From: Prorocentrum cordatum
Lineage: Eukaryota > Sar > Dinophyceae > Prorocentrales > Prorocentraceae
Direction of reading: 5' to 3'
NCBI GenBank assembly: GCA_963575745.1
Contig: CAUYUJ010019877.1
Location: 99,610-149,609 of the forward strand
DNA: 50,000 nucleotides
The position numbers and the translations under genes are program-made. The notes below the pieces were generated by a model. The model made no database searches. It worked only from the letters and a program-made list of their open reading frames with translations, and was not told where the DNA came from. Of this stretch, positions 32,451 to 46,711 are shown piece after piece; position 1 is the stretch's first letter; every line of letters starts with the position of its first letter.

Positions 32451-34826
32451 TTAGGCACGGAGGCGGCCGCAGGCACCCCACAGGAGCGCCCAGTTGTAGA
32501 TGACCAGGCCGAGGCAGATGAGCAGCAGGCCCGCCACGAGCCTCATCGAGAAGGGCTCCGGCGGACCGAGCAGCGGGAGCCCCAGGGGCAGGCAGAAGAC
32601 CAGCGAGGACAGCGGCACCGAGAACAGGTTTGCCAGCATCGAGGCCAGAGAAGAGAGCCGACGGACGGCCCGGAGGGACGCCAAGCGGTATGAAATGTTG
32701 CCCGCCCAGTAGAGGATCAGGAGCCCCGGCATCAAACCCTCCACGCTGAAGAATGCCTCCCGCGCTGCCTGGAAGTACAGCCGTGGGGGCAAGCCCGTGA
32801 GCAGCACGAAGTTCATGGGCCACTGGAGGGCCAGAGCTACGCACTGCCCAATGGCAGCGAGCCCCTCGAGAAAGAAGAGGTCCAGCTTGCAGCCCTCCCT
32901 CTCGCTGCGCACGAAAGCGACGTCCTTGAAGACGAAGGACATCCCCAGGAGGAAGTAGGCCAGCGCGGATCCGAAGATTGGCATGGCGAGCTCCCCGGGG
33001 CCGAGGCTCATGGCGGAGTGGCCGCTCTCACTCGCGGACGCGACGTAGATGCCCATGGTGGTGACCACCACGCCCCCAACTTGCACCTTCGAGTACTTCC
33101 TCCTCAGCAGAACGGTGTTCAAGAGCATGCTGGTGGGAAGCAGCGTCTGCGACATCAGCGGCGCGATGGCCTTTGGAAACCTCGGCAGCACCAGAGGCAG
33201 CATCGTGAACGCCGCGCTCTCGCAGACCCCGATGCTGGCCAGGAGATCCCAGTGCCTGTGAAGGAGAGTGTTCGGGGGGGGGGACCGGCTCAAAGGGGGG
33301 GAAGCATCGAGCCTGAATCGGCGATACATCTCCGATGGATCGGCAAAAGGCTCCCGATAGCGAAGCTGCAAGTTCCTGGGCGGAGCGGGCTATCCGGCCC
33401 GTGCCGGCGATCAATGGGCGAAGGGGGGTCGATGTGTTCACTGCGGTGTCTGCTCCATGGGGAGCCTGCGTGGCCCGCCGTGCTGTCCCCAGTTGACCTG
33501 GTTAAGATCGGATTTGGAACATGTTCGGGACCAGATTTGGACTGGATTCGCCCCTTCGTAAGGGAGACGAGAGGAGCAAGGAGGGGGAAGAGGAACAGGA
33601 GAGACAAGGAGGAGCAAGAGGAAAGGCCCGAAGCGGTCAAAAAGCGGGAAAAGCGGAGTTCAATGCCGCTACCCAAGACTCCTGTGAACGGACATCGAGG
33701 TTCCCCCCGCGTTCGGTGGCAACTCATGGGAGCCTCCCATACCATGTTGTCGGCTCTTGCGAATCGACGCTGGTTCGACGCAAATCGACGCTAGTCGACG
33801 CTAAGTCGGCGCAATCGCGTCGATTACCAGTCTCTAGCCGCTAGCCGACGCCAATGCGCTTTGAAAATGGAATTTTGCCAGGGTGTACCGAACCAGCGTC
33901 CATGTCCTCCACCCCCCCCTAACGCTGCCAGCCTACAGGCGAAGCGCACCATCTTGCGGAGGTCCTCGCGCTGCTCGCTGGAGCCCCAGCGTGCCTTCAG
34001 CAGCACGGCGAACCACGAGTTGCACAGGTAGGCGACGTTGGTGCTGCAGGAAAGCGTGTGGACGTGCTTGCTGGTCGGGCATTGCTTACTGGAGGGCAAT
34101 ACATGGGGGGAACGCGCACATCTTGGGGTCACAGGGGGGCCCTTTGGGGCCGAAGAGGTGCACCTTTCTTCACCCCCCGACGTATCGCCGCTCCATTACG
34201 CAACGCCCGCGCTGGTGACCACGAGGACCATCCGGAAGAGGACCTTGTTGATCACGCTGAGCGTGATCATCAGAGCGAAGACGCTGAAGACTGGTGCCGC
34301 GCGCCGCGCTGCCCCCAACAGCTCCTGTCGCCACCCCTCGCGCTGCAATCTGTCGTCGCCCGCCTGGCTGCGCTTCTGCACCCCCGACAGGATGGAATTG
34401 AGTATGTCTTCTGGAACGGTGTAGCTCGTCCGCTTGTTCCTGGGGATGCCGCTGCACCCCGGACCTCTCCCGCGTTCGAAGCGAATCCAGCGGTGGCGAC
34501 GAGGGCCTCCGGGGAGGCCCCAAACAGGGGAAGACGATGGAAAGGTAGCGGTATGGGTACCTCTTCCTCCGACGACGAAGGGGGCTAACGAGGGCAGGGC
34601 AGCGGTAGGGGTACCATTTCTCCTCCTCCGAGCTCCGCTTCGTCGGCGGCGGGTCGTCGCACGGGGTGGGCAGCGGCATCGTCCACAGCTTCTCCCGCAC
34701 GCTCGTCGGGTCTCGGACCAGCCTCCAGAGCGTGACCGCCGGAAACGCCAGGAGCAACGCGCACAACGCCGCCCACACTGGGGGCAGCTGGACCACCTGG
34801 CCGGCCCCAGAAACCCCGAGGGCCAT
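32451..34826 (-). CDS. CRT-like (chloroquine-resistance-transporter-like) membrane transporter, four exons
   Basis: Exons 34826-34615, 34439-34200, 34043-33924 and 33255-32451 join with GT-AG introns in phase 2 each time, giving 458 residues (frame open to 34841; ATG 34826 chosen, just after a TTTCTCCCAGCAG acceptor suited to trans-splicing). The protein has about ten hydrophobic segments. Segment one near 17-34 (VWAALCALLLAFPAVTLW) is followed by an acidic loop. The CRT core starts with FALMITLSVINKVLFRMVL across the exon 2-3 join and continues with LMSQTLLPTSMLLNTVLLRRK, VVVTTMGIYVAS, GSALAYFLLGMSFVFKDVAF and LICLGLVIYNWAL. The order QTLLPT, then RRKYSK before the next helix, and the helix carrying FKDVAF fit the CRT-like group of the drug/metabolite transporter superfamily; family members move amino acids, peptides or drugs across vacuolar or plastid membranes. 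Substrate and membrane here are unknown. A second in-frame donor lies 54 bases into intron 1. Confidence 0.82.
33256..33923 (-). other. Intron 3 of the transporter gene: contains inverted-repeat element type Y
   Basis: 668-base intron, GTTAGG donor and CTCCTTCACAG acceptor. Its 3' ~130 bases (33274-33405) match the element at 49055-49271, sharing AATCGGCGATACATC, TCCGAT/GCCGAT, CCCGATA and GTTCCTGGG/GTCCTGGG. Its donor end, on the plus strand TCCACCCCCCCCTAACG, matches the other end of that element, TCCATCCCCACCTAACG. The middle has a tandem TCGACGC repeat (33764-33850) and looks like extra inserted DNA. Confidence 0.7.
34044..34199 (-). other. Intron 2 of the transporter gene
   Basis: 156-base intron with GTAATG donor and CTTTCCTGCAG acceptor; splicing joins ...VTSAGV-A-TNVAYLC in frame. 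It has a GGCCCCAAAGGGCC dyad but no clear relation to other elements in the window. Confidence 0.75.
34440..34614 (-). mobile_element. Intron 1 of the transporter gene: GGTACC-ended introner, type X
   Basis: 175-base intron whose donor lies inside GGTACCCCTACCGCTGCC, the same inverted end seen in the elements at 30191 and 38748. A second end copy, GGTACCCATACCGCTACC, follows 54 bases later, and the interior shares GGCGACGAGGGCCTCC (plus strand) with the 38748 copy. The far end, near CGGCATCCCCAG, is the acceptor. Either GGTACC can serve as donor without changing frame; using the second adds 18 codons. Confidence 0.75.
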
Positions 34827-34841
34827 TGCCTTAAAGGACAC

Positions 34842-35793
34842 TCTGCTGGGAGAAAGTCAACGTTTTCTTGATCGGCGTTTCGACATTGGGCGGAAGGGGG
34901 GTGGGACGGGGGGGGGTCCGGCTCTGGACCTCTGCCTAACGCGACTGTTTGCAACAGTGCGTCCTATGGGGGAGACTCTACCTGCTCGAAACAGGCACCA
35001 AAAATAGCCGAGATCTTCGCCACGGTGAGGGAGGGGGGATGCGAGGGCCCACGCCGATCGGCACAACAATGAAACAGAAAACGATCACATAGGATCAGAT
35101 CATCAACATTGCCGCGTACGTTGAGGAGGTTTCTTCCACAGTCATAGTCCTTTATCTTCCCAACCCTTTCCTAACAATAAAAAGAAAACGATCACAAAAG
35201 ATCGGATCATCAATATTGCCGCGTACGTAGAGGGTGCTTCCCCCGTCGTAGTCCTACATCTTCCCAACCCCTTCCTCCCGGCACGATAACTGTTGTTTGC
35301 TGATTCTCGGGGGCGCGCTACATGAATTAGCGATCCATGGATTTTGCGCGCCGTCGCCAAATCCATGGATCGGGGGATGTGTGCTCCCCAAAATGCGGCC
35401 AATGCCGCCTCGCTCGGCGGCGGAAATCTGCGACTTCCTAGGGAAACGGAACCCGTCGCTAATCCACGCCCCCTTGATCCATGTTTACGATCACCTGATG
35501 TATCTTCCCGACCCCTTCCTCCCAGCACGATAACGGATTGCTCGCTGATTCCACGGTCGTAGTCCCACATCTTCCCGACCCCTTCCTCCCAGCACGACAG
35601 CTGGTGTTCTCACACTGACAATAGCCTCTCCCGGGGGGGTGCGCCTTCCCTCCCGCCAGCTTCCGGTTCGACCATCCGCCGACGCTTCACGTCCGCCCGC
35701 CTTCCCCCGGCCTCCGCCCCAAGGGCACCAGCTCGAGGCATCCGACGCCGTGTGTGTGTGTGTGTGTTTGTGCGAAAGGTGGCTTCCCAGTCG
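34842..35793. other. Intergenic with ~100-bp direct duplication
   Basis: A segment with ACGATCACA, GATCATCAA, ATTGCCGCGTACGT and CATCTTCCCAACCC occurs at about 35078-35175 and again at 35180-35290. The tail TCTTCCCGACCCCTTCCTCC is repeated at ~35503 and ~35570. A GATCCATGGATTT/AAATCCATGGATC dyad lies at 35331-35373, and a GT run at 35749-35770. No gene. Confidence 0.65.
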
Positions 35794-36150
35794 TAGAGGC
35801 CTCCCAGATGGGGTCCGAGTAATCTCGCGGCATCGCCGATGCATCGGCCGTGCCGTGGCGACGTTGGCAACGCATCAGCGACGTCGACGTGGAGCAACTC
35901 GGGCTCCGCATCGAGCAGCACCGCCGATGCATCGGCGACGCGGCGCGATCCTCCGACCCCCACCTTTGGGGGCCACATGCGAACCCTAACCCTACCCCCC
36001 ACGATTTCTGAGGGGGAGGGCGGGGTTCACTTAGTTCGGGAGCTCCCGAGCGAAATGAACCCCACCCTCCCCCTCAGAAATCGTGGGGGGGTAGGGGTAG
36101 GGTTCACATGTGGCCCCCACCACCTGCTCCGGTCCCACCTGGGAGGCCTA
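35794..36150. mobile_element. MITE-like element type C, copy 1, split by a nested insertion
   Basis: Left end TAGAGGCCTCCCAGATGGGG and right end TCCCACCTGGGAGGCCTA are inverted repeats. The interior has GCCGATGCATCGGC palindromes, as in the copies at 37410 and 40256. A 155-bp foldback (type E) interrupts it at 35966-36120; without that, the element is about 200 bp. Confidence 0.8.
35966..36120. mobile_element. Foldback element type E nested in type C
   Basis: Almost the whole element is one inverted repeat with ~75-base arms: the left arm begins TTGGGGGCCACATG and passes through ACGATTTCTGAGGGGGAGGG; the right arm is its near-perfect complement ending CATGTGGCCCCCAC. CACCT flanks it on both sides (35961-35965 and 36121-36125), a 5-bp target duplication. 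Removing element plus one CACCT restores the type C sequence seen at 40437-40475. Confidence 0.88.
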
Positions 36151-37409
36151 GAGTTCGGCAGCACGCCAAGAGTGGCCCTGGCCAAGCGCGACCTCTGGTG
36201 GTGCGCGGCTTTCGGTGGGGCGCGGGGGCGCAGAACCCAGGCGCGCAGACCGCTGCTGCACACTCGCGCCGCACTCGGCGATCTCGGGGACTCCAAAGGT
36301 TCCTCCTCCTCCTCCTCCTCCTCCTCCTCCTCAAACTCCTCCTCCTCCTCCATTCCTCTTTGCCCTTTCCCCCTCCCCCTCGAACCAAAGGTCCTGAAAC
36401 CTACACCCGCAACCCTATGGCCCAAGAGCCGCGTGTCCCTTCGCACTCCAGGGGTCGAGGGGGAGGGGGAGGGCCCCGCTCGAGGTATCGAGGGGGGGAG
36501 GGCTCCCCTCGAGGCGGGGGAGGGCCCCCCTCGACGGATTGAGGAGAGGGGGGGGGAGGGCCTCCCCCCTCGAGGGATCGGGGGGGGGGGGCAAGGGTCA
36601 CTCTTCCGTGGGACCCACCCACAAATGAAGCCTGAAAACTCCTCCCTGGGGACCGGCCGTTTCCCTCCAGAGTCGTTGTTCGACGGCCTCTGGAGGCCAG
36701 GACAAACGGCCTCCAGAGGCCCCGCCGCGATTCTCACTTGCCGCCGCCTGGCCGAAGCCCTGCCCGGGGACCGCCTTTCCATCCAGAGTCGTTGTTGGAC
36801 TGTCACGAGGCCAGGGCAAACGGCCTCCAAAGGCCGAGCGCGTCCGAGACCTCCCGCCGCGGTTCTCTCCTCCCGTCGCCTGGTGCTGCGGGAACGCTTC
36901 GATCCCTCGATCGTGGGCGTGGAAGACAAGAAAAGGAGAGACCCGATCATCGGAACGAAATGGAAACTAAGGGCGGGAAAAGGGATTACAATTCAGGAAA
37001 GGGAGAGAGGAAGAAAGAACCGAGAGGACATAGTAAAAGAAGGAGAGATAGAGAGACACAAAGAGAGAGGGATGGCATCGGCCATTTCGTCAAGGCGAAG
37101 CGCGGACGGGCGCAAACATCGGACCAGGACAAATCGGGGACCTCTGAGATCTGGCGGTTCTGGAGAATGTCTCTGGCGCCGCAACTGTTCCAGACCGATC
37201 TGTAACGCTCTGAGAGCGTTCTGCAACTCTTTGACACCCAAATCATTGGATGCTGGAATTGTTGGATCGTGATCGTGAGTGGCCGATCGGCACTCCAAAT
37301 TGGCCGCGACCGATCACGACCGATACCAGAATTCGAAGAAAAATCAGTGGCGAGCGATATCGTCGGTCGCGACTGAAACTTTACATCCAATACATCAGTA
37401 GATGTTTCC
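36151..37409. other. Repeat-rich stretch, no gene
   Basis: CCT run at 36300-36355; irregular CCCTCGAGG/GGGGGAGGG repeats at 36445-36595; two diverged copies of a dispersed repeat with CCAGAGTCGTTGTT at 36668-36715 and 36783-36835; GA-rich sequence at 36990-37070. Open frames follow the repeats. Confidence 0.65.
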
Positions 37410-37600
37410 TGGATGGGATCGGAGTAGATGGGGTCGGAGGGTCGCGCCGCATCGCCGATGCATCGCTGATGTATTGGCGATGCATGAACGATGTTGGCGG
37501 TGCGTCGGCGATGTCAACGTGGAGGAAATCGCCGCCTCATCGAGCCGCATCGCCGATGCATCGGCGATGGCCAGATGTGGGGGGCCTGGAATCCCGGGCA
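37410..37600. mobile_element. MITE-like element type C, diverged copy 2
   Basis: Contains GGTCGCGCCGCATCGCCGAT, repeated GATGCATCG palindromes and GCCGCATCGCCGATGC. The end repeats are decayed, with GGATGGGATCGGAGTA on the left and GGGGGGCCTGG on the right. Confidence 0.6.
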
Positions 37601-37930
37601 CTGTGCATCCCTGTCCTGCATCCCCGCCAGGTTCGTGGCGCGCCCCGTGGGCGCCTCGGGCCAGCTGGCGCGGCCCTGGCCCGCGCACCCCGAGCCAAGC
37701 GAGCCGCCAACCCCGGATCCCAGAGGTCGCGACCGAAAAACTCGGGCATCCAATGATCAGGGAAACTATCTTCCCCAGTCCTATAGGGTCTGGCGGCGCG
37801 CGCAAGGAGGATGGGAGGAGGGGGGAAGGCTCCTTAGAAGGAGACTCTGCTTAAAAAAAGGCGCCAGCCTTGCGTCTATAGATACAGCCCGCCCCTTCTA
37901 AGATCCAGCCTCCTGCTGCGAAGCCTTCCC

Positions 37931-38085
37931 TTAGGTCGGGCGTGTCCCCCTACAGGCGGATTTTGGACGAAACATGGAAAACATACATACTCCAAAAATA
38001 TTCAAAAGTTGTCTATAAATCGTCCCCATATTATTTTTGGTCTATTTGGGAATATTCCCCCTGTAGAGGCACAGGCCCGAATTAA
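37931..38085. mobile_element. MITE-like element type B, copy 1
   Basis: 155 bp. Ends TTAGGTCGGGCGTG and CAGGCCCGAATTAA are inverted repeats that extend through CCCCCTACAGG / CCCCCTGTAGAGG. The interior is A+T-rich. Flanks are GCCTTCCC and GTCTTCCC, a probable 8-bp target duplication with one change. Confidence 0.85.
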
Positions 38086-38178
38086 GTCTTCCCTCCTCCC
38101 CCTGACCGGCCGAAGGATAGCTCCGCTTGTGTTGCTCCCACTGTACCTGAGGACAACATCCCAGACATGATTTCGAGC

Positions 38179-38346
38179 TGATGGGCCTGTTTTCCACCAC
38201 CACCACCATGAGTTGGAGGGGGGAAGGAGGAGGAGAACGAGAAGGAGGACGAGTCGGAGGAGGAGGAGGAGGAGGTGGAGGAGGAGGAGGAGGACCCCCT
38301 CCCTCTTCAACTTATGGTGCTGGTGGTGTAAAACAAACCCATCATC
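38179..38346. mobile_element. Foldback type F with GGA microsatellite loop, copy 1
   Basis: Left arm TGATGGGCCTGTTTTCCACC, CACCACCATGAGTTGGAGG; the right arm is the complement, CTTCAACTTATGGTGCTGG and TGTAAAACAAACCCATCA. A GGA/GGAGGA microsatellite fills the loop. A second copy with the same arms and a loop of the opposite strand (CCT) is at 48362-48528, and one arm occurs at ~39860-39900. Confidence 0.8.
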
Positions 38347-38747
38347 GAGCACCCCGAAAATATCGTAGCAGTGTCTGTCCGACACGCTGGCGAGGTGCGG
38401 GACAAGTCTCGCCCCCCCAGGGCCCGACACGTGAAAGAGTGCTGCAGCTTTGATGCTGTCTTCCTTGGTGCTCCAAGCTGCTGCTCGCCATAAAGCTCCG
38501 ACAGGTTTGGGTCCTACACTTAAAGCGCCCTGCAGCTTCGATACATTCTTCCTTGGTACTCCAAGCTGCTTCTCGTGATCAAAGCTACAGAAGGTTTGAA
38601 CATCATAAAACTTCGCCCGATTCGGGCCCGACGCGTAAAAAAACTGCAGCTGCGATACTTTCGTGGTGCTCGAAACTCTTTCTGGTGATCAGGGCTCAAG
38701 AAGGCTGGACAATCAAACAACTCCGCCCGATTCTGGGGAAACCAAAA

Positions 38748-38893
38748 GGTACCGACACCGCTACTCTCTAATTAGACCTCTCTCAAGGTGCATGCTGACC
38801 AGCTCTCGAGGCGAGTCCCGCGGCAGCGACGAGGGCCTCCCAGGAGGCCCGTATACAAGGGAGAAACGGGCGGAGGGCAGCGGCATGGGTACC
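38748..38893. mobile_element. GGTACC-ended element (introner type X), copy 2
   Basis: 146 bp from GGTACCGACACCGCTAC to the complement of GGTACCCATGCCGCTGCC. The interior has GGTGCATGCTGACCAGC and GCGACGAGGGCCTCCCAGG, also seen at 30191 and in intron 1 of the transporter gene. No gene surrounds it here. Confidence 0.8.
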
Positions 38894-38906
38894 CCTTCCT
38901 CCTCCC

Positions 38907-39017
38907 CAGACCCCCGACGTCATTATTTGTTCACAACGTCGACCCTAGAAGTCCCGACCCTTTCTCGGTGACAGGCTTTCCATCCCGAATCGTTTTTTGA
39001 CGCTCCCGAGGCCTGGT
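38907..39017. repeat. Dispersed repeat type G (GAGTCGTTTTTTGACG family)
   Basis: Starts CAGACCCCCGACGTCAT, passes ACGTCGACCC and TTTCCATCCCGAATCG, and ends TTTTTTGACGCTCCCGAGGC. Related copies: 39439-39552, 40137-40242 (opposite strand), 47696-47803 and more diverged ones near 36668, 36783 and 48898. The type B element at 39019 is inserted at the end of this copy. Confidence 0.75.
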
Positions 39018-39018
39018 G

Positions 39019-39171
39019 TTAGGTCGGACATGTCCCCCTGCAGGCGGATTTTGGACGAAAAATGTTAAATATCAGAAAAAAAAGGAATCGAAAATACTTG
39101 AAAAATCGTTCCCATACTATTTTTTGACTATTTTGGAATATTCCCCCTATACAGGGACAGGCCCGACTCAA
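39019..39171. mobile_element. MITE-like element type B, copy 2, with perfect 8-bp target duplication
   Basis: 153 bp, ends TTAGGTCGGACATG and CAGGCCCGACTCAA, A+T-rich centre. Flanked by GCCTGGTG at 39011-39018 and 39172-39179, identical. Confidence 0.9.
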
Positions 39172-39438
39172 GCCTGGTGGGGGGCCCCTGAATCCGAAAA
39201 TCGTCAAAAATATCGCGTCGTGGTCATCGCACAAAAATCACGACCGGACCCCCGGACCCAATACTTCTGCGTCATTCTTCGAACCGCTCGATATGTGAGG
39301 GCCACGGGGCCGGAAACACGGAGCGAAAACGCCCAGCTCGAAAAAATGGAGCCGACAAGATCTCGGAATGTGTCCTTCCTCCCGTCGTGACTTTGTCGCA
39401 GCGCGAGGGCTTCTGGGTCTCGTCGCCGTCGTCGTCCC

Positions 39439-39552
39439 CAGACCCCCGACGTGACGTCATGATTTTTTCATAACGTCGACCCCCAGAGTTCTGGACCCCT
39501 TCCCCGGGACCGGTTTTTCATCCTGAGTCGTTTTTTGACGGCCCCGAGGCCC
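39439..39552. repeat. Dispersed repeat type G, second copy
   Basis: CAGACCCCCGACGTGACGTC at the start, CGTCGACCCCCAGAG, then TTTTTCATCCTGAGTCG and TTTTTTGACGGCCCCGAGGC. Same order as the copy at 38907. Confidence 0.75.
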
Positions 39553-39609
39553 GGCAAAGGCCCCTAGAGGACGAAAATTGCGAAAAACCTCCGTTTTTGG
39601 ATCTCTGGA

Positions 39610-39650
<41 letters not shown>

Positions 39651-40136
39651 TCCGAGACTCGCTCGGAGCGCCCCGCGGGTCGCGCCTCGGGCCAGTGGGC
39701 GCCTCCCCGAGCCAGGCGCGCCCCGAGCCAGGCGAGGCCCGACGCCCCTGGCGAGGGCCCGCCAGCCCCGGCGGGGCCCGCGGGGCCCGAAACGCCGCCG
39801 CCGAGGAGCGCTGGCCGCGCGCCCAGCAGCGCCTGGGTTTGCACCGGGGGGCTCCTGCCAAGAGCACACCACCACCACCAGAAGTTGAATGGGGAGGGGT
39901 TCCTCCTCCTCCTCCTCCTCCTCCTCCTCCTCCTCCTCCTCCTCCTCCTCCTCCTCCTCCTCCTCTTCGTCCTCCTCGTCCTCGTCCTCCTCCTCCTTCC
40001 CCCCTCCAAGATACCCCGAGCACCCCGAAGATATCGTGGCAACCCGAAGATATCGTAGCAGTCCCAGACGCCCTCGAGTCAGGAAGAAATCACGACGGGA
40101 GGTTTTTCGCTCTTTTCGGCCTCGGGGGGCCCCTGC
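39610..40136. other. GTC run, G+C-rich stretch and CCT microsatellite
   Basis: (GTC)n at 39610-39648, G+C-rich sequence with GAGCCAGGCG repeats, then (TCC)n at 39901-39990 following one arm of foldback type F. Plus-strand poly-Arg/Val and minus-strand poly-Asp frames are microsatellite products. No gene. Confidence 0.75.
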
Positions 40137-40242
40137 CGGGCCTCAGGAGCATCCAAAAACGACTCGGGATGAAAAGCCGGTCCCAGGGAATGGGTCCAGA
40201 CCTTTTGGGGTCGACGTCGTGAAAAAATCACGACGTCGGGGG
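40137..40242. repeat. Dispersed repeat type G, inverted copy
   Basis: Opposite orientation to the copies at 38907 and 39439: GCCTCAGGAGCATCCAAAAA, CGACTCGGGATGAAAAGCCG, ending TTTTTTCACGACGTCGGGGG-like sequence that forms a short hairpin. Confidence 0.7.
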
Positions 40243-40628
40243 CCCATGCCAAGAATAGAGGCCTCCTAGATGGGCTCCGAGTAAATTGGGTCCAAGGATC
40301 GCGCCGCATCGCCAATGCATCGCCGATGCATCGGCGATGTATCGGCGACGTCGGCGATGCATCGGCGACGTCGGCGTGGGCAACACGGTCTCCACATCGA
40401 GCCACATCGTCGATGCATCGGCGATGCGGCGCGAGCCTCCGACCTCATCTACTCGGACCCCACTAGGAGGCCTAGGAAGAAACACCCTGCTTACCTCCAG
40501 GGTGCCCTGGGTGTCGATGGCTCTGCTATGGAAAGCGTGAGGCTTCCACACCGAAAACGCATAGACGTCCTGTGGTTTCAGGGTTGGGTTTCTTGCGGAA
40601 GGTCTCTTGTGGTCGGGCTCCTACTGTG
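40238..40628. mobile_element. MITE-like element type D, copy 2, split by type C
   Basis: The 28697 element in reverse orientation. Its left part GGGCCCATGCCAAGAA (to 40255) is separated from AAGAAACACCCTGCTTACC (from 40477) by the type C element. The right end GGGCTCCTACTGT matches the other terminus. Confidence 0.8.
40256..40476. mobile_element. MITE-like element type C, copy 3, with AAGAA target duplication
   Basis: 221 bp. Left end TAGAGGCCTCCTAGATGGGC and right end CCCCACTAGGAGGCCTAGG are inverted repeats. The interior is a series of CGATGCATCGGCGA palindromes. AAGAA is present on both sides (40251-40255 and 40477-40481), and joining the flanks at one AAGAA recreates CATGCCAAGAAACACCC, present in the uninterrupted type D element near 28855. 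Confidence 0.9.
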
Positions 40629-40760
40629 GGTCGGGCATGTCTGAAGGGGCCCAGGGACACACAAAGAAAGAGACACAGATGCTATGATTCCCCATATTCT
40701 CCCATGTTTTTTCTGAGAATCGACGATGAATTCTGAAAGTGTATGTTTTCCATCCTGGTT

Positions 40761-40911
40761 TAGGTCGGGCATGTCCTCCTACAGGCGGATTTTGGAAGAC
40801 GAACTAAAAACTAGAAACACAATACTCGTTGTATGGTAGTAGTAGCACAACTAATCGTCGACAGGCTATGTTTTAACACTATATTTGTGTAGAGGGACAT
40901 GCCCGTCTGAA
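40761..40911. mobile_element. MITE-like element type B, copy 3
   Basis: 151 bp, ends TTAGGTCGGGCATG and CATGCCCGTCTGAA, A+T-richer centre with GTAGTAGTAG. Target duplication not clear, so probably older than copy 2. Confidence 0.8.
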
Positions 40912-41354
40912 GCCTGCGTGGCGAGGCCTTGTTGCGGATCGACGCTGATCAGCGCTGAAACCGGCGCTTTCTCATCGACTGCCAGGGACCAGCGCGCGAA
41001 TGCACCCGAAAGACAAGTTACTGAGTAGGACATCCGAGGCTCCCGTTATTTGATACACCGGGCACCGACCATCGATTTCGCCACGTGCTCGACGAATTCC
41101 GAACCCCACCCCCGCCGCCCACCGAGTTGCCTGAATCGTTCGCTGATCGGCGAGGACAGGGTTTGAATTTCGCTGCCGACTGCCATCGCCATCGTCGGGA
41201 CGGGCAGGCCACTACGCAAGACTTCCGCCCGCCAGCGCCCTCGTCGGGACGGGCAGGACACCCCGCAAGACTTCCACAAACGAGGCGCTGCCTGCGCACG
41301 CTCTGTCTCGCGGAGCGACCACCCCGCAAGGGGCTGCGGGGGGGAGGCCGCTCC
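40912..41354. other. Intergenic with a short direct duplication
   Basis: CGTCGGGACGGGCAGG followed by CACT/CACC and CGCAAGACTTCC occurs at 41194-41226 and 41241-41274. No gene. Confidence 0.6.

Positions 41355-46710
<5,356 letters not shown>

Positions 46711-46711
<1 letters not shown>

Noticed and set aside
35981-35998. Telomere-like AACCCTAACCCTA
   Set aside because: Only two units, and inside the arm of the foldback element; the other arm has a variant.
37076-37098. GGCCATTTCGTCAAG resembling the leader's 3' half
   Set aside because: Two-base deletion, no match in the 5' half and no reading frame downstream.
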